DNA of 44,508 bases from contig LFSF01000026.1 in the NCBI GenBank assembly GCA_001512665.1, positions 1 through 44,508 on the forward strand, read 5' to 3'. Positions 1 through 10,487 of the stretch are shown here, piece after piece (position 1 is the first letter of the stretch; every line of letters starts with the position of its first letter). The notes beneath the pieces are model-generated. The model saw nothing but the letters and a program-made list of their open reading frames with translations. It was not told where the DNA came from and ran no database searches. The position numbers were made by a program, and so were the translations under genes. The DNA is from Clostridiales bacterium DTU073 (GTDB lineage Bacteria > Bacillota > Peptococcia > DRI-13 > DTU073).

Positions 1-1002
1 ACTAATATTTGCCGATTTTGCACCCATCTGTATCCGACCCGCTTTTTCTTCTTTATCAAAACCGGTAGCGATAACCGTAACTCTAACATCATCATTCATC
101 GATTCATCAATTACCGCACCAAAAATAATATTCGCTTCCGGATCAGCAGCTTGTGCAATAATCTCAGCTGCTTCGTTAACTTCAAATAAGCCTAAATTAG
201 ACCCACCGGTAATATTCAAGAGTACTCCTCTGGCTCCTTCAATAGAAGTCTCCAATAAGGGACTGGAAATCGCTGTTCTCGCCGCAAGACTTGCTCTATT
301 TTCCCCGGAGGCTGTACCAATACCCATCAGTGCTGTTCCAGTTTCATGCATAATTGTCTTAACATCAGCAAAGTCCAGATTAATTAATCCAGGTACGGCA
401 ATAAGGTCCGAAATACCTTGTACACCTTGTCGTAAAACATCATCCGCAATCCGAAAAGCATCATTGATCGAGGTATTCTTATCAACAACCTGTAACAATT
501 TTTCATTAGGGATAGTAATCAAGGTATCAACTTTTGATTTAATATTGGCAATCCCGCTTTCGGCCTGAGATTGTCTCTTCCTACCTTCAAAAAGGAAAGG
601 CTTTGTCACAACCCCTACCGTCAAAGCACCTAATTCTTTGGCAATCTCTGCAATTACAGGAGCGGCACCGGTTCCTGTACCTCCACCCATACCTGCGGTA
701 ACAAAAACCATATCGGCTCCCTTAATGGCGTTCTCAATATCATTACGGCTTTCTTCCGCAGCTTTAAGTCCAATCTCGGGATTAGCCCCGGCACCAAGTC
801 CTCTGGTTAGTTTTTCTCCGATTTGAATTTTATTTTCTGCCTTGGAAAGATGTAAGGCTTGAGCATCTGTATTAATAGCTATAAAATCTACACCCTTCAA
901 ACCACTTTCGATCATTCTGTTCACCGCATTACTACCGCCGCCGCCCACACCTATAACCTTTATGTGAGCATACTGGTTAATCTCCATCTCAAACTCCAGC
1001 AT
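1..1002 (-). CDS. ftsZ: Cell division protein FtsZ (C-terminus truncated at the window edge)
   Basis: Translating the minus strand from ATG at 1002 gives [35 protein letters not shown]...[20 protein letters not shown]..., with the FtsZ tubulin signature GGGTGTG. An SD-like aaggggaaa lies upstream. It is absent from the ORF track because it runs off the edge. Confidence 0.97.
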   Translation of the reverse strand, partial: MLEFEMEINQYAHIKVIGVGGGGSNAVNRMIESGLKGVDFIAINTDAQALHLSKAENKIQIGEKLTRGLGAGANPEIGLKAAEESRNDIENAIKGADMVFVTAGMGGGTGTGAAPVIAEIAKELGALTVGVVTKPFLFEGRKRQSQAESGIANIKSKVDTLITIPNEKLLQVVDKNTSINDAFRIADDVLRQGVQGISDLIAVPGLINLDFADVKTIMHETGTALMGIGTASGENRASLAARTAISSPLLETSIEGARGVLLNITGGSNLGLFEVNEAAEIIAQAADPEANIIFGAVIDESMNDDVRVTVIATGFDKEEKAGRIQMGAKSANIS

Positions 1003-1113
1003 TTATTGTTTCCCCTTTCCTTAATGGTAAACTATGAGGCATACGATCCAAAATAATTATCATACTGTTATTCCACAATGACTATCTATTATCCTTTTTT
1101 TTATCATAGATTT

Positions 1114-1851
1114 TTAATTTTTTCGTTTAATCACCGGTAATGAATTATAACGCAAATCTATATATTCTACCGTTTGATTATTGATTATTTCCTCATTTTC
1201 AATTAAAAGTTCCTTAATAACTTGAAGCTTCTGTTTAGCATTCTCCGGTCCACCAAAGCGTATTTCCACTCCCTGCAACATTTTTAACGTAAGACTATAC
1301 TGACTTGCTGCTTTTATTTCCGCAACACCTGCCAAAAATTCCTTATCCATCAAACGAAGCAATTGTAAGGCAGACTCAAGCCCTGGTGTAGATAAATCAT
1401 CACCTAAACTAATACTACTTTCTAAGGTAATACCGCTTATCACCGGAAAATTCATATTATGTAAATCATCAACTTGCCGGATAAAGATACCTTCATCATC
1501 AATTGCCAAATAACCATCTTTACCCACAACTAAAGCAATCGGTGTCCGTTCTTCAACCAGCAACTCTAAAGTATGAGGAAGTCTCCTGAATATCTGCACT
1601 GCTTTAATTACCGGATGCAGTTCTACTTTCGCTTGAATCTGTTCTTTATCTATCTTAAAAAGGTTAGTACCCAAGACTACCCCGCTCAATTTCAACACCG
1701 TATCTTCGGCGATGGTAGTACAACCACTAACCTCAATTTTCTGCAAATTAAAAAAAGCGGAGTTAATAAAAAAATATGCGGATAACAATATACTAAATAG
1801 CAAAAAAAGACTTAAACCAATAAGCGGCTTCCGTTTTTTCCTATATCCCAT
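1114..1851 (-). CDS. divIB: Cell division protein DivIB/FtsQ (POTRA domain)
   Basis: Single N-terminal TM helix, then a POTRA-like region (FNLQKIEVSGCTTIAEDTVLKLSGVVLGTNLFKID); dcw position. Confidence 0.9.
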   Translation of the reverse strand: MGYRKKRKPLIGLSLFLLFSILLSAYFFINSAFFNLQKIEVSGCTTIAEDTVLKLSGVVLGTNLFKIDKEQIQAKVELHPVIKAVQIFRRLPHTLELLVEERTPIALVVGKDGYLAIDDEGIFIRQVDDLHNMNFPVISGITLESSISLGDDLSTPGLESALQLLRLMDKEFLAGVAEIKAASQYSLTLKMLQGVEIRFGGPENAKQKLQVIKELLIENEEIINNQTVEYIDLRYNSLPVIKRKN

Positions 1852-1923
1852 CTTTTATGTACCTCCACTATATTATAACAAAAAGTTTTACCTTGTCCAT
1901 ACTATTGTTAAAAGAAAAGGCTC

Positions 1924-3192
1924 TTATCGCCTTTCCTTTATTCCATTTACCCTCAAAATTTGTGCGCCAAGGTTACGTAGTTTTTGATCAAAACTATCAT
2001 ATCCCCGGTCGATAAGATGAATATTATCAACTACTGTAGCTCCCTCTGCTACCAATCCGGCCGTAACTAAAGCCGCTCCGGCACGTAAATCCGAAGTCTC
2101 TACATACGCACCACTTAAATTTTTAACTCCTTTAATGATAGCTACCCGACCTTCTACTTTTATATCTGCACCCATTCTCCGAAATTCATCCACATGTTTA
2201 AACCTATTTTCAAATATTGTCTCCGTAACAATACTCGTTCCTTCTGAAATTGCCATTAAGACCATTAATTGTGCCTGCATATCTGTAGGAAAGCCGGGGA
2301 AAGGCATCGTTTTATAATCAACACCTCTCGTGCGTTCCTTACCTCTAACACGAATACCTTCACTATCTTCCGTAATCTCTACGCCTGCCTCTTTTAATTT
2401 AGAAATAACAGCCTCTACATGCTCCGGAATAACATTCTTAATTAAAATATCACCACCTGTAGCCGCCGCAATCACCATAAAAGTTCCTGCTTCAATACGA
2501 TCCGGAATAATGGTATGTTCGGCCGAAGTCAACTCCTTTACACCCTCAATTTTTATAACATCCGTACCGGCTCCTCTTACTTTAGCCCCCATCGAATTTA
2601 AAAAGTTCTGCAAATCTACGATTTCCGGTTCTCGTGCCGTGTTTCTAATCGTAGTCACTCCTTCGGCTAGAGTAGCGGCCATCATCAGATTTTCCGTCGC
2701 ACCTACACTAGGAAAATCCAGACAAATTTCATTACCTACCAAACGATCGGCTTTGGCTTCAATATAGCCGTGCTTTTCTACAATCTGGGCCCCCAACAAT
2801 TTTAATCCCCTTAAATGTTGGTCCATAGGTCGTGAGCCTATCGAACAACCTCCGGGGTAAGCTAACTTGACATGATGAAACCGGGAAAGAATAGGCCCCA
2901 TAACTAAATTTGAGGCCCGCATCATCCGAGTTAAGCGATCAGGTAATTCCACAGTACTGACATTTGACACATCTACCACCATGGTACTCCCGCTACGTTC
3001 AACCTTAGCTCCTAAACATTCCAATACTTCCTGCATTACATTTACATCACTTAATTTTGGTACATCATAAATCGTACAAACTCCCTTAGATAAAAGACAG
3101 GCGGGCAAGATAGTCAAAACTGAGTTCTTTCCGCCGCCTATACGTACAGTTCCGCACAATCTATTCCCGCCGAAGATAACATATTTTTCCAA
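1924..3192 (-). CDS. murA: UDP-N-acetylglucosamine 1-carboxyvinyltransferase
   Basis: Full-length EPSP-synthase-family protein; retains the catalytic Cys loop PGGCSIGSRPMD. Confidence 0.97.
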   Translation of the reverse strand: MEKYVIFGGNRLCGTVRIGGGKNSVLTILPACLLSKGVCTIYDVPKLSDVNVMQEVLECLGAKVERSGSTMVVDVSNVSTVELPDRLTRMMRASNLVMGPILSRFHHVKLAYPGGCSIGSRPMDQHLRGLKLLGAQIVEKHGYIEAKADRLVGNEICLDFPSVGATENLMMAATLAEGVTTIRNTAREPEIVDLQNFLNSMGAKVRGAGTDVIKIEGVKELTSAEHTIIPDRIEAGTFMVIAAATGGDILIKNVIPEHVEAVISKLKEAGVEITEDSEGIRVRGKERTRGVDYKTMPFPGFPTDMQAQLMVLMAISEGTSIVTETIFENRFKHVDEFRRMGADIKVEGRVAIIKGVKNLSGAYVETSDLRAGAALVTAGLVAEGATVVDNIHLIDRGYDSFDQKLRNLGAQILRVNGIKERR

Positions 3193-3198
3193 AAACTG

Positions 3199-4119
3199 TC
3201 ACCTCCTGTTGTCTTCAAAACCTAAAAAGACAACTTCAGTTTCCAATTCTACACCACACCTTTCTTTTACCGCTTTTTGCACCTCCCTTATCAATTTCTT
3301 GATTTCACTGGCTTTAGCCTGACCAAGATTAACAATAAAATTGGCATGCTTTTCAGAAATCTGAGCATCTCCAATTCGCCAACCTTTAGCACCAATACTC
3401 TCAATTAAACGGCCTGCACCTTGCCCGGTATTCTTAAAGACACTGCCTGCATTAGGTAATTCCAAAGGCTGTTTTTCCCGTCGTGCTTGGAGATACTTGT
3501 TCATCTGTTCTTTTATTTCTGCAGTATTCCCCGATTGTAAAGCCAATTTTACTTCGAAAATTAATTCCTTTTTCCGTTTAAAGATACTATACCGGTAAGC
3601 AAATGCTAATTCGTCCTTGCAGTATTCCCTCGTCTTTCCCTCCATGTCTAAAGTTTTTACGCTCACAATGATCTGATCCATAGAGTAGCCATAAGCACCG
3701 GCATTCATCACTACGGCTCCACCCAAGGAACCGGGTATCCCTGCGGCAAACTCCATACCGGATAGGCCTTTTTCCGCAGCCATTCGACTTAAATAAGACA
3801 ATAAAATTCCTGAACCGGCAGTTACCTGGTCCTCATGCCAGCCAATATCATTAAATCCTTCAGTTAAGATCACTAAACCCCTCAACCCTTGGTCAGCTAT
3901 TAAAACATTAGAACCAACACCCAAAATGGTTACCGGTACTTCAAACTCTCGAGCTAACTGCAAAACCTTTGCACATTCTTGTGGATTTTTGGGTCGATAG
4001 AGGATATCTGCCGGACCCCCTACCTTCCAGGTCGTATATTTCTGTAGAGGTTCATCAAGGTAAAACTGACCGTCTTTTATTTCTTCACTCAGCAAAATAT
4101 AAAAATTAAAATATTCCAT
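3199..4119 (-). CDS. murB: UDP-N-acetylenolpyruvoylglucosamine reductase
   Basis: FAD-binding motifs (TTWKVGGPADILYRP, GVGSNVLIAD, GIPGSLGGAVVMNAGAYG). Confidence 0.97.
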   Translation of the reverse strand: MEYFNFYILLSEEIKDGQFYLDEPLQKYTTWKVGGPADILYRPKNPQECAKVLQLAREFEVPVTILGVGSNVLIADQGLRGLVILTEGFNDIGWHEDQVTAGSGILLSYLSRMAAEKGLSGMEFAAGIPGSLGGAVVMNAGAYGYSMDQIIVSVKTLDMEGKTREYCKDELAFAYRYSIFKRKKELIFEVKLALQSGNTAEIKEQMNKYLQARREKQPLELPNAGSVFKNTGQGAGRLIESIGAKGWRIGDAQISEKHANFIVNLGQAKASEIKKLIREVQKAVKERCGVELETEVVFLGFEDNRR

Positions 4120-4170
4120 CCTTACTCTCCTCTATCCCTCAACCTTACATCTCTCCATATTATCTTGGCA

Positions 4171-5568
4171 TTAAGAAACTATCCTTCCTTTTTTCTCTAA
4201 GAGTTCGCATAAGGTTACTCCCACTGTCCATATATCTCCGGCTCCAAGAGTCAAAACTAAATCTCCTGGCCTAACAATTTCTACCAATTGTGTTGCTATC
4301 AGATCTTTCTCCGGTATATATTTAATTTTTTGCCCTGTTTGTTTTTGTATCTCTTCTAATAAAGTAAGAGCGCTAACTCCTTCAATAGGTTTTTCCCCGG
4401 CTGAATAAATTTCTGTCATCACCAGAATATCTGCATCTTGAAAAGCAGAACCAAACTCTTCCTTCAGGCATAGTGTTCTCGAAAAGCGATGTGGTTGAAA
4501 TACAGCGATTACCCTTTGCACTCCCACTAATTTAGCAGTTGCCAACGTAGCTTTCAATTCTGAGGGGTGATGAGCATAATCATCATAAACTAAAACTCCG
4601 TTTACCTCACCAATCATTTCAAACCTTCTATGCACTCCACGAAAGGTGGGTAAACTTTTCGCTATATTAGCAAAAGAAAGACCACATTCCATCCCTACAG
4701 CTATAGCTGCTAAAGCATTGTAGACATTATGTCTTCCCGGTACCCTCAGTTCTATCTCTCCTAACACCTTTCCTTGATGTTCCACCTTAAATTTGGTTTT
4801 AAATCCTACAAAATGTAAATCACGCGCTCTATAATCCGCCTTAGCAGAAAAACCATACTTTATTAACTTAACTTTTTCTGCTATAGGAGTAACTACCGAC
4901 TCTACTCCGGGATCATCTATACAAACCACCGCAAAAGCATCTGGAGAAGTTTTTAAAATAAATTCAGTAAAGGCCTCTTTGATTTTTTCCCGCGTACCAT
5001 AAAAATCTAAGTGGTCATCCTCGATATTTGTAACAACGGTTATGGTAGGACTAAGTTTTAAAAAAGAACCGTCAGATTCATCCGCTTCGGCAATGATATA
5101 TTCACCACGCCCCAGCTTGGCGTTCCCTCCAATATCATTGGATTCACCACCTAAAACAATGGTAGGGTCTAAATTATTTTTCTCAAAAAGAAGAGAAATC
5201 ATCGATGATGTTGTTGTTTTTCCGTGAGCTCCGGCGACGGCAATCCCTTTTTGACGTTTCATCAAATGACTCAGCATTTCGCCCCGCTGAATTATCGGTA
5301 TCCCTAAACTCTTAGCTTTCACCACCTCTGGATTATTTGCAGGAATTGCCGAGGAAATCACCACTGTTTGTACCCTGTTATCTAAATTATTTTCATGATG
5401 ACCCAAATAAACTACTGCACCTAATTTTTCTAAACGCTCGGTTATTTCTGACGTTTTAAGGTCAGATCCGGACACTTTATATCCACCAAGTTCCAGCAAT
5501 ATTTGAGCGATACCGCTCATTCCCGCTCCGCCAATCCCAATAAAATGTATCCTTTCTTCTTCATACAT
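4171..5568 (-). CDS. murC: UDP-N-acetylmuramate--L-alanine ligase
   Basis: IHFIGIGGAGMSGIAQILLELG N-terminus; AGAHGKTTTSSM P-loop; Mur ligase fold. Confidence 0.97.
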   Translation of the reverse strand: MYEEERIHFIGIGGAGMSGIAQILLELGGYKVSGSDLKTSEITERLEKLGAVVYLGHHENNLDNRVQTVVISSAIPANNPEVVKAKSLGIPIIQRGEMLSHLMKRQKGIAVAGAHGKTTTSSMISLLFEKNNLDPTIVLGGESNDIGGNAKLGRGEYIIAEADESDGSFLKLSPTITVVTNIEDDHLDFYGTREKIKEAFTEFILKTSPDAFAVVCIDDPGVESVVTPIAEKVKLIKYGFSAKADYRARDLHFVGFKTKFKVEHQGKVLGEIELRVPGRHNVYNALAAIAVGMECGLSFANIAKSLPTFRGVHRRFEMIGEVNGVLVYDDYAHHPSELKATLATAKLVGVQRVIAVFQPHRFSRTLCLKEEFGSAFQDADILVMTEIYSAGEKPIEGVSALTLLEEIQKQTGQKIKYIPEKDLIATQLVEIVRPGDLVLTLGAGDIWTVGVTLCELLEKKGRIVS

Positions 5569-5767
5569 TTTAATGTATCTCCTTCCATGACTGCCAAAAC
5601 TTCTTTATTCCTTTCATAGCACAAATAACCTGCTCTGTAGTTTACTATATATGCAACTTTACAAAAAGGTGTTACTAAGAAGCCCGGCTAGCCTTAATTA
5701 GCCTGTCCACTTACCAAAAATACGTGTAGATAATTTTAAACTCAGCTTCAAAAAAACTTCAGGAAAA

Positions 5768-6889
5768 CTAAAGATATTTTTTGATTGCTCGGATTATATT
5801 ATCTATTGCTTCCGGTTTACCTGCCTGTTTACTCTTTTCCGCCATCTTTTCTCTTTTCTCGCGCACAAACAAAACCTTTTCTATTTTTTCAAATAGCCTT
5901 TCACCTGTCAAATCACGATCTAAAATCATTTCAGCCGCACCCTGTTCCACCAAAGCACGAGCATTATATTCTTGATGATTTTCCGCCGCATAAGGATAAG
6001 GCACCAAAATCCCAGGAAGCCCTTTTGCCGTCATTTCTGCAAGAAAAGCAGCACCGCTTCTGGCTACACATAAATCAGCACAAGCTAAAGCGTACTCCAT
6101 TTCTTGCAAGTAAGGTTTTATAATAATGTTTCCATTATTACCCAAGTTTATTCCGAAACACTCTGCCTCCCGCCGAAACTCCGCATAACCATCCTGACCC
6201 GTGAGATGTATAATTTGTACCCTGGGATCATCAGCATATTTACGGCAAACATAAAGCATTGCCCGATTAATACTTTGTGCACCCCTGGAACCGCCAACAC
6301 CTAATAAAGTAAGTTTATCAGGAGATAAACCGAAAAAAGCCAGCCCTTCACTCCTCTCCTTTTGCAAAATAGCAGGTCTGATCGGTAACCCTGTTACTTG
6401 CAGCTTTTTTTGAAGTGAAGCAGAAAAATGCTGCTTTGCTTCGGGAAAGGTTAAAAGAATCTCCTTGACCTTACCCACCAATACCCTATTAGTTAAACCG
6501 GGAATGGCGTTTTGTTCGTGTAAAAGAGTAGGAATGCCCAAACGTGCGGCAGCTGCTACCACGGGTAAACAAACATACCCGCCGGTACCAATCACCAGTT
6601 GAGGAGAGAATTCGCGGATTTTCTTCCGGGCGGCAAAAAAAGCACTGCCGGCTTTCCAACAAGCTCTGATAGCCTGAAAAGACAACTTCCTTTGCCAGCC
6701 TTCCAGATCATACACAACCATGGGAAAACCGGCTTCCGGTACGATTTTGTTCTCTAATCCTCTTTTCGTCCCCATATATAATATTTCGCATTGCGGCCAT
6801 TCTTTTTGTACCGCCTGTCCGATCGCTATGGCAGGATAGATATGCCCTCCTGTACCGCCTCCGGTCAAGATTACGCGCATTATCTCCAC
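5768..6889 (-). CDS. murG: UDP-GlcNAc:undecaprenyl-PP-MurNAc-pentapeptide GlcNAc transferase
   Basis: VILTGGGTGGHIYPAIAIG N-terminus; GT28 C-terminal motif ARSGAAFLAEMTAKGLPGILVPYPYAAENHQEYNA. Confidence 0.97.
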   Translation of the reverse strand: MEIMRVILTGGGTGGHIYPAIAIGQAVQKEWPQCEILYMGTKRGLENKIVPEAGFPMVVYDLEGWQRKLSFQAIRACWKAGSAFFAARKKIREFSPQLVIGTGGYVCLPVVAAAARLGIPTLLHEQNAIPGLTNRVLVGKVKEILLTFPEAKQHFSASLQKKLQVTGLPIRPAILQKERSEGLAFFGLSPDKLTLLGVGGSRGAQSINRAMLYVCRKYADDPRVQIIHLTGQDGYAEFRREAECFGINLGNNGNIIIKPYLQEMEYALACADLCVARSGAAFLAEMTAKGLPGILVPYPYAAENHQEYNARALVEQGAAEMILDRDLTGERLFEKIEKVLFVREKREKMAEKSKQAGKPEAIDNIIRAIKKYL

Positions 6890-6951
6890 CTCATTATTTC
6901 CTTAAAAATTTCCTAATAACTTACCGAAAAAATAAACCAGTTTAAATTATA

Positions 6952-8040
6952 TCACGGATTTTGACTATAGCGGGAAATATTTAAAAGAATCCCTAACGCA
7001 ATCATGGAAATAAGCAGAGATGACCCGCCATAACTAATAAAAGGTAGACTGATTCCTGTAATCGGCAAAAGACCGGTAACAACACCCATGTTAATAAAAG
7101 CTTGAAAAACAATCATCGTCGTAATGCCAACAGCCAGCAAACTACCAAAAGTGTCAGAACAATTCATGGCAATCCGGTAACCACGCCACGCAAAAAGAGA
7201 AAAAAGTAAAATAACCAAAAATGCTCCGATAAAACCCAATTCTTCCCCTAGAATGGCGTATATAAAATCCGTATTCTGTTCCGGCAAATAATCAAGTTTT
7301 TGTCTGCTGTTCCCTAAACCCATCCCAAAAAGTCCGCCGGAACCTAAAGCATAAAGAGAATTAATCAATTGATACCCTTCTTTTGAAGCATGAGACCAGG
7401 GATCGAGATAGCCAATAATTCGATTCATTCGTGTTTGATCCTCTAAGATAAAAGCAGCTACGGCTCCTAAACCCGCAAAACACAAAACAAAAAAATGACT
7501 CAAGCGTAATCCCGCTGCAATTAAGAGAATACCCGTTGTTCCGGTTAAGGCAATGGTAGTTCCCAAATCCGGCTCTAACATGATTAAAACCGCCACTACA
7601 CCCACCAGCAAAAGAAAAGGACCTAAACCGGTAAAGAAGTTTTTGATACGTGGACCTATTTTGGATAATTCTTTAGCCAACAGAAGAACCATACTTAATT
7701 TCATAATTTCCGAAGGCTGCACATTAGTAAAGCCAAAATCAATCCAACGTCGTGAACCTTTAATCGGATCCATAAAAAGAACAACAATCAACAAAATTAA
7801 AGAAACTATAAAAATAAAATTAATATACGGTTTCAAGCGGAAGTAATCTATTTTCATCACGATAAACATTGCCGCTAAACCTACCAACGCCCAAGTTAAC
7901 TGTCGACGCAAATAAAAATAGGGGTCATTTTCCAGAGTATCATAATAACTGGCGCTAAAAACCATAACAATACCAATCGCCAGCAAAAATAAGGCTGCAA
8001 AAAAAAGTAATAGATCAGGTGCACCCTTTTTTAATCTCAT
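6952..8040 (-). CDS. ftsW: SEDS-family peptidoglycan glycosyltransferase (FtsW/SpoVE)
   Basis: About 10 TM helices; SEDS signature GVVTGLLPITGISLPFISYGGSSLL; lies between murD and murG. Confidence 0.93.
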   Translation of the reverse strand: MRLKKGAPDLLLFFAALFLLAIGIVMVFSASYYDTLENDPYFYLRRQLTWALVGLAAMFIVMKIDYFRLKPYINFIFIVSLILLIVVLFMDPIKGSRRWIDFGFTNVQPSEIMKLSMVLLLAKELSKIGPRIKNFFTGLGPFLLLVGVVAVLIMLEPDLGTTIALTGTTGILLIAAGLRLSHFFVLCFAGLGAVAAFILEDQTRMNRIIGYLDPWSHASKEGYQLINSLYALGSGGLFGMGLGNSRQKLDYLPEQNTDFIYAILGEELGFIGAFLVILLFSLFAWRGYRIAMNCSDTFGSLLAVGITTMIVFQAFINMGVVTGLLPITGISLPFISYGGSSLLISMIALGILLNISRYSQNP

Positions 8041-8088
8041 CTGTATACCCGTCCCCCCTTTTACACTAAGCCAGACTAAAGCATAAGT

Positions 8089-9456
8089 TTATTTTTCCCG
8101 GACTAATTGTTGAACTAATTCTTTAAACACATCGCCTCTTTGCTCGTAATTATCAAACATATCAAAGCTTGCACAAGCCGGAGATAAAAGCACGATATCT
8201 CCTTCCTCAGCTAGCTGACTGGCTAATTTTACAGCTTCAGGAAAACTTGCCGCATGCTGATATCTGCTATAACCCACCTTTTTTAGGGCCTCTTCAATCT
8301 CTGAGGCCGCTTGACCCAATAAAACAAGTTCTTTAACTCTTTCTTTTATTTTTTGCGCAAACGGTAAAAAATCACTGCCTTTACTTTTTCCACCGGCCAA
8401 TAAAACAATCGGCTGTTCATAAGCTTCCAAAGCTTTAATTGATGCATCCGGATTTGTTCCTTTAGAATCATTAATATATGTAACCCCTTGATAAGTTAAA
8501 ACTCGTTCTAAACGATGCGGAACTCCGGGAAAGGTTTTTAAGCTTTGAGCAAGACTTTCTACACTAACCCCCATTAACCAGCCGGCAGTAGCCGCAGCCA
8601 GTGCATTTTCTAAATTATGACTTCCTTTTATGCCTAAATCCTCAACTTTGAGCACAGGAATGATCTGCCCCTTGTTCTTAACAACTATCCAGCCGTTACT
8701 AACATAAAAACCTTCATTTAAGATATGTTGCTGACTGAAAAATAGAACTCTGCCTTTAGCCAACCGTGCCAGATTTCTCGTTTCCGCATCATCATAATTT
8801 AAGATTAAACAGTCGTTTCCTTTCTGATTGCAAAAAATCTTCTTCTTGGCCTCTTTATAACCTTCATAAGTATCATGTCGATCAAGATGGTCCGGAGTAA
8901 TATTTAAAATCACGGCCAGCTGAGGTCGAAAGTTCTCTGTTGTTTCTAATTGAAAACTGGAAACCTCCAAAACTGCCACATCTTCTGCAGCTAATTTCCG
9001 GGCTTCGCTGATAAAAGGAACACCGATATTCCCACCCACAAAAACCTTTCGTCCGCTATCGGCAAAAATTTGCCCTAACAGTGCCGTAGTCGTAGTTTTG
9101 CCGTTAGTACCTGTAACAGCAACCAAAGGTGCTTGAGTATTTCTCCAAGCTAACTCAATTTCACTCCACACCGGAATTCCCAACTTTTTCGCTTCCACTA
9201 AAGGAGGAATAGTAAAGGGTACGCCCGGACTGACAATCAGATAATCAGGCTGAAGTTCTCGTATATCAGCATGTTCTCCCAAGATTAATTGTACGCCCAT
9301 TTTTTCCAAAAAACCTAGTGTATCTTCTTTAAAGTCTTCTCGCTTTTTTAAATCATTTAAATAAACCAGCGCCCCTTGTTCGATCAGAAATTCAACCACA
9401 GCTTTACCACTACGTGCTGCACCGATAACTAAAAAACTCTTCCCGCTAATTTTCAC
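8089..9456 (-). CDS. murD: UDP-N-acetylmuramoylalanine--D-glutamate ligase
   Basis: VTGTNGKTTTTALLGQIF P-loop; Mur ligase; dcw position. Confidence 0.97.
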   Translation of the reverse strand: MKISGKSFLVIGAARSGKAVVEFLIEQGALVYLNDLKKREDFKEDTLGFLEKMGVQLILGEHADIRELQPDYLIVSPGVPFTIPPLVEAKKLGIPVWSEIELAWRNTQAPLVAVTGTNGKTTTTALLGQIFADSGRKVFVGGNIGVPFISEARKLAAEDVAVLEVSSFQLETTENFRPQLAVILNITPDHLDRHDTYEGYKEAKKKIFCNQKGNDCLILNYDDAETRNLARLAKGRVLFFSQQHILNEGFYVSNGWIVVKNKGQIIPVLKVEDLGIKGSHNLENALAAATAGWLMGVSVESLAQSLKTFPGVPHRLERVLTYQGVTYINDSKGTNPDASIKALEAYEQPIVLLAGGKSKGSDFLPFAQKIKERVKELVLLGQAASEIEEALKKVGYSRYQHAASFPEAVKLASQLAEEGDIVLLSPACASFDMFDNYEQRGDVFKELVQQLVREK

Positions 9457-9511
9457 TTAACTTGTACCTCTTTTCCTTTACATATCGTAATATCTTTATT
9501 AGCTTTTCTCT

Positions 9512-10471
9512 CTACAAAATAATCTTAACCGCTAAAACAGCAAAGATTGCTGCAGCCGTCCAAAAAGTAAACACAACCCGTCGCTCACTCCATCCTTTTA
9601 ATTCAAAATGATGATGAAGTGGACTCATTAAAAACAACCTGTTACCGGCGGTTGCTTTAAAATAAAGCACTTGCAAGATCACGGATAATGTTTCAATAAC
9701 AAATACCCCGCCTAAAATAATTAACAAAAGCTCCGTTTTAGTTAAAACAGCCAAGGCCCCTATAGCACCGCCTAAAGCCAGCGAACCTGTATCACCCATA
9801 AAAATACGAGCAGGATAAATATTAAAGAAGAGAAATCCTAATGTGCCTCCTAATAAGGCTGCACAAAAGATACTTACATCAGTAAGTCCCCATGTTTTGG
9901 TAATTAAAAAATAAGCCAGCAAGGTAAAAATTGTAACTCCGGCAGCTAAACCATCCAAACCGTCAGTTAGGTTTACTGCATTCACTACTCCTACCAGTAC
10001 AAAAATAGCAAAGGGAAAATAAAACCAGCCTAAATTAAATTTTAGTGCTGTTCCCGGAATCAAAAGCTCAGTTCCTCTGCCCAGATAGGTTACAGCTATA
10101 TAGGTGAAAACTCCCGCCAAAATAAGCTGTCCGAGCATTTTTTCGCGAGCCTTTAAGCCTAGCGGTCTTTTCATGATTATCTTGATAAAATCATCCAAAA
10201 AACCAATAATCCCAAATCCTAAAGTTATCAAAAAAAGCATTTGTAAACGAAAATCATATACTCCCGTAAAAATCAACCCTACAAATAAACCTAACAGAAT
10301 CATAACCCCGCCCATTGTAGGCGTTCCGGCCTTCTGTAAATGGGCTTTAGGTCCATCTGTACGTACATGCTGTCCAAATTTCAATTTACGTAAAAAAGAA
10401 ATCATGAAAGGTCCGCTAAGCAAACAAATTGCTACCGCAGAAAAAAACGCCCCAAAAAAATTCTGCAACAA
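9512..10471 (-). CDS. mraY: Phospho-N-acetylmuramoyl-pentapeptide transferase
   Basis: Polytopic; motifs KAGTPTMGG, NLTDGLDGLA, GDTGSLALG, SPLHHHFELKGW. Confidence 0.98.
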   Translation of the reverse strand: MLQNFFGAFFSAVAICLLSGPFMISFLRKLKFGQHVRTDGPKAHLQKAGTPTMGGVMILLGLFVGLIFTGVYDFRLQMLFLITLGFGIIGFLDDFIKIIMKRPLGLKAREKMLGQLILAGVFTYIAVTYLGRGTELLIPGTALKFNLGWFYFPFAIFVLVGVVNAVNLTDGLDGLAAGVTIFTLLAYFLITKTWGLTDVSIFCAALLGGTLGFLFFNIYPARIFMGDTGSLALGGAIGALAVLTKTELLLIILGGVFVIETLSVILQVLYFKATAGNRLFLMSPLHHHFELKGWSERRVVFTFWTAAAIFAVLAVKIIL

Positions 10472-10487
10472 AATAACCTCCTCTATC

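Noticed and set aside
638-1056. Small plus-strand ORFs over ftsZ
   Set aside because: Antisense to the edge-truncated ftsZ gene, which the ORF track does not show.
2330-2767. 145-aa plus-strand ORF antisense to murA
   Set aside because: Lies fully inside conserved murA on the other strand; composition typical of antisense reading.
5569-5767. Possible tRNA or small RNA in the ~200-bp murG-murC gap
   Set aside because: No tRNA T-loop or CCA-end pattern and only a weak 5-bp GGCTA/TAGCC stem; no convincing promoter or terminator.
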